Below, piece after piece: positions 60,499-64,000 of a stretch of 64,000 bases of DNA. The notes below the pieces were generated by a model that had not been told where the DNA came from, made no database searches, and saw nothing but the letters and a program-made list of their open reading frames with translations. This DNA is from Aaosphaeria pasadenensis (lineage: Eukaryota; Ascomycota; Dothideomycetes; Pleosporales): contig JAKLMB010000017.1 of NCBI GenBank assembly GCA_022813625.1, positions 682,001-746,000 of the forward strand, given 5' to 3'. The position numbers and the translations under genes are program-made. Position 1 is the first letter of the stretch, and each line of letters starts with the position of its first letter.

Positions 60499-63424
60499 CA
60501 TGTTTAAGTACGTGGGCATGTGGCTCCATCAATATACTTAACTTCGAGATTGTTCCAAGAATATGTCATTACTCGTACCTCAGTGAGCATTTCGAGGGCT
60601 CAGGATACATGTGGTGCCTACGAGTATGTTTTATGTATCTTTGACTATATCATGTAGATATTTGTGACTCTTATATATCTACAACTGCATATCAACAATT
60701 CCTTCCCAGTACGAACATTGGCGATATGGATTTCCTTAGTCGTCATCTCCAGTATGAATTCAGAAATCGGATCAATTATATCTTAATTGGAAAAGTGGGC
60801 AAGGGAAACAACGAAGTATATTGAAGGATCCCACACGCGAACCTCTTTTTCTATTATCTCTTTCGCAGCAAGCCAACTTGGAACTTGTACATGTCTATAC
60901 TCATGCTCTGCACAGGCAGGGAGACGAAGAAGACGGAGAAGATTTAGAGTCCTTCCGATCGGATGTGGCTGGCTCACATGGCAGGCAAATGTTGTAGGCA
61001 TAACGTCGGCGAGTAGTTGGCATCGAAGTTAACATAATGCGGCAAAGACCAATGAAAGAATGGGATGCTCTACGTTCCAGCCACGATGCCTCATGAACCA
61101 TATCTAATGATTGGGGATCGATGGTGATAAAACTTGGTCTTCGATATCTACAGACCATGTAGATCTTCAAGATATAGCTGCGCCTTAATTTGTTGTAGAC
61201 GAGCCGAATCACGAAATTCAAATACAAAACAAGATTTTGATGTTCAAGAATGAAACTTGATGCCGAGTACAACACCGAAGGTACGAGGTACATGAGTTGG
61301 TAGTTGTGATGTTGGAGGTCGATGTCCAGGCGATTGGTCAGGCGTAGCTTACTACAAGTTCGAGTAGGGAAGCTGTCTCGCTTGACGGAGCGGAGGGAAT
61401 GCGGAGCCTAGGGGTATGGGGCATCGTGCATATCCAATCTCACTCTCAATTTCGTAGACATGGGCAAGCGATGGGTTCTACTGCTGTTGTATGGGGCGTT
61501 GCACTCGCGGCGTAGCGCTGGAAGCGTGCTCTGGCGTGTATGGCGAGTGGTGAATTAGTGGTGGTTGTGAGCCTATGCAGTGATGTCAGCGGGATGCAGT
61601 TTGTTGGGATGTGACTTATCGTCCTTCGAGGATAGTGAGGGGGGTGTAAGACCATGGGAACTAAAACGCCATGCATGGGAAATAAAGTATGAATCGGGAC
61701 TTGCTAGTTCGGGCCAAACATTTTGATCGCGATTTACGAACGTTCACCTTGAGCCATGTGGTGTTGATGTTGGTTAGTTGGTCAGTTGGTGGTGAGGAGC
61801 GGAACGTGCTTTTTGACGATGTTCGCCACGGGTGAAACGGAATGCTTGCGTGTTGGTGGGGGTTGGGGGATTGGAGGATTCTCGGGAGATTGTGTCAAGG
61901 ATGTCGGCAGATGGAAGGATGTATTGTGATTTGTGCCTTTGTTTTGTTCTGTAGCATATTGTCGGCTTGCTTTCCTTTGCTGTATCGAACGACGTGATCT
62001 ACATCTATCTAGATAAATACTCTATGCAATTAGACGCAGACGATCAAGTTAACAACCCATCCGTCCCATTCTGTATCCGCCGCCGTGCCTTGATCGTTGA
62101 TTCTTGCCCCGCTTAACAACTGGCTAACAAGTAATGCAAAGCGATGCATAGAAGAGATAATAATGAACGATTACTCTTGTCGGACCGTTTCCCCTGGCCA
62201 ACCCATCAATCGATCGCATCGCAAGCAACAATCAACAATCCCCCAAACAATAGTGACGGCATCATTGTGTGTCCTCCGACTTGGAAACGAAGATCAATTC
62301 CTCTTCTTACCTACCTATGCATAGCTCTCTCCTGCAAACTCGCTTCATAACGCCCGCTAATGACTCGCTGCAAACTACCCCTCCTCATCATCATCACCAC
62401 CACTTCCACCATCGTTATTCCCCAGACTCCTAAGCGAATTCCAAATGAGCTATTGAAATAGCACGCGGGTGCCAGTGAACGACTCGTATCTCTCCGGCGA
62501 AGCACCGTTTGGCTTTTAATAAGGTACTGCACCACCGAATTGAGGCCGACACGGCTGCCTTGATATCAACGACTTAGCTTTCGATTGCCGCTTACCGACG
62601 ATCAACCTCAATCTTGAGGCCCATCTACATCATCATTGTCGGCTGAGATAGTGATAAGAAATATGCCACGGCCTTTATACAAAAGTGGTATACCGATTGA
62701 CGTTTGTGACTACGGTAAGGGAATGGGGTATCACATGTTGAAAAGAAGGGATACATGCATTCGTCCATGTTGACTTCACATGTCCCTTTCTATCTATGAT
62801 CAGTCCCTTTTATGTCTAACATATTAGATTTAAGATATAGATTCCGTCAATCACTGATCTTGTAGTACTTTGAAACTTCGTACATACATAGCAATCTCGT
62901 ACATGTACTTCATCGCGTTCGACGTGCGAGTACCAGTTGTATTAATGTAAGGTCGGCTTTCCTGCCGATCAATTGCAAAGATAACGATTGTTCTTCTAGT
63001 GATCGATCAATCCTCTCAACAAGTTATTCACTGGGCGAAATACTTTCCTTACATTGGATCCCTAGCCACTCAGACTGCTGATTGATGGAGTGTTGAGATT
63101 GGCATGCAGTCTCGGAGTTACTAAGACGGGATGACAGATGGACTAGTTGATATCAAGATGCATTATTACATTGTACTCAAAATTCCCCTGGTACTTCGAA
63201 TCTAGTTGCATAGGATGCATCCAGTTGTCTCGAAAATGAACGTATGGTGCGTTACCTACGTGTAGCCGCATAGCAATTGCTTCCGGTCGTCCAGGTAATT
63301 GCACGCTGAACGTCCGCGTCGATGAGTTTCCAACACATCTTTGTGCATTCCCTTCCTAATGCGCATACTCCTCCCCGATCATCAAGATCAATAGACTTCA
63401 GCTAATCGTCCCCAGACATATCCC

Positions 63425-63986
63425 TTAGATATACCGCCCATAGATCCAATACCCACCGTGCCTCCACGCGCCAGCCAGAAACACTGGCTCCACCTCGGTC
63501 TTAAAACCTACAGGCTTGAATCCTAACTTACCAAGCACACCCCTACTGCCCTGATTCGACTCATCCACACCCGCCTCGAGGTAGTTTAGAAACCCAGTCT
63601 TCTCCCTCGCGCAGTAAGCGGCGTAGGTCTCCAGCATCGCAGTGTTAGCCTCCGTGGCATACCCTTTGCCCCAGGCAGACTTGAACAAGGCGTACCCGAT
63701 CACGCGGAGATTGAGCGGCTTCGATGCGTCGGATGAGTGCGAGGAAGGAGGTGGAGGAGGTGGGAGAACAGGACTGATGGCCTGTCTTCGGAGACCCGTT
63801 TTGCCTATGTATTTTCCCGGATTTTTCACATCTATTTCTTTTGTGGCGGTCGGACCTTCGGTGGATGACGATGAAGACGAAACTCCAGGTTTCTCGAAAA
63901 TGGCGTACATGAGATGATCGAATTTCTCTACGTGGTCTAGCATCCATTCTCGGCTTTCTTCGTACGATTTACAGGCTCCGTGCATG
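63425..63986 (-). CDS. GNAT-family acetyltransferase, C-terminal part (5' end off right edge)
   Basis: N-acetyltransferase of the RimJ/RimL-like GNAT group. The acetyl-CoA loop is SAWGKGYATEA, preceded by the strand LRVIGYALFK and followed by ETYAAYCAREKTGFLNYLEA and the NQGSRGVLGKLGFKPVGF block (the N-x-x-S-x-x-x-L-x-K-L-GF pattern). The protein ends GGYWIYGRYI. The exon begins at 63986 after a good acceptor (TTCACAG), so the first visible Met is internal and upstream exons lie beyond the window. A Ser/Pro-rich insert (about 40 residues with a poly-Pro run) interrupts the first half of the domain. The substrate is unknown. Confidence 0.8.
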
Positions 63987-64000
63987 CTGTGAATATGTCA

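Larger units (their letters stand above)
48938..63424. other. Gene-poor region of about 14.5 kb upstream of the Sfp1-like gene
   Basis: I found no protein gene on either strand. Open frames are mostly below 110 codons, low in complexity or stacked in several frames (the longest, 50229-51005 minus, is Ser/Tyr-rich from repeats). The region is not AT-rich and shows no transposase, reverse transcriptase or long terminal repeats. It contains the GTAC-TCC-GTAC motif cluster, a G/C strand switch, G-quadruplex motifs and microsatellites listed separately. It presumably holds the promoter and leader of the Sfp1-like gene and the 3' UTR of the GNAT gene. Confidence 0.6.

Noticed and set aside
48938..63424. 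RIP-mutated transposon island
   Set aside because: Base composition is not AT-rich, and no remnants of transposase or reverse transcriptase frames, long terminal repeats or long duplicated segments were noticed.

Overview
The window is nuclear DNA of a filamentous ascomycete (Pezizomycotina; a Dothideomycete is plausible but not proven). The evidence is short introns of about 45-75 nt with GTAAGT-type donors and CTAAC-type branch points, a tRNA-Phe with an intron, and a set of conserved fungal housekeeping genes on both strands with no operons. I rebuilt gene models by joining exons across introns so that the reading frame and family motifs continue; none is confirmed by transcripts.

Layout. 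1-8.3 kb: a PAF-acetylhydrolase-like serine hydrolase (minus, cut by the left edge), tRNA-Phe(GAA), the checkpoint clamp subunit Rad1, the oligosaccharyltransferase subunit Ost5, and the histone acetyltransferase Gcn5 divergent from OST5. 8.3-22.6 kb is rich in transcription machinery: the TFIIA large subunit, a bZIP regulator, RNA polymerase II largest subunit Rpb1 with its CTD, and, divergent from it, the COMPASS subunit Swd1. 23.6-34.5 kb: a divergent protein kinase assembled through 19-nt and 14-nt exons, a ferroportin-like transporter, a probably mitochondrial AAA-type P-loop protein, a tandem 115-bp repeat that looks like a structured Pol III-type RNA, and a 1148-aa ankyrin protein. 36-42 kb: an MFS monocarboxylate-type transporter, an unrecognised Ser/Thr/Glu-rich protein, and an acetoacetate-decarboxylase-fold protein. 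47.0-48.9 kb: an Sfp1-like C2H2 zinc-finger factor. 63.4-64 kb: the 3' part of a GNAT acetyltransferase gene.

Two stretches lack convincing genes: 42.0-47.0 kb and, more strikingly, 48.9-63.4 kb (about 14.5 kb). The second is not AT-rich or transposon-like. It carries a cluster of a GTAC-TCC-GTAC motif (ten exact TACTCCGTA/TACGGAGTA copies between 50.9 and 57.9 kb), a G-rich/C-rich strand switch near 51-51.7 kb, potential G-quadruplexes and several microsatellites. It lies upstream of the Sfp1-like gene and is probably regulatory and/or noncoding-transcribed DNA.

Functional links: Rpb1, TFIIA, Gcn5 and Swd1 all act in RNA polymerase II transcription and its chromatin marks. They sit within 17 kb, but as separate genes with their own promoters, so the grouping may be chance. 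The most unusual items are the motif cluster with its empty 14.5 kb, the tandem structured repeat with an apparent compensatory change, and the microexons inside the kinase catalytic core.
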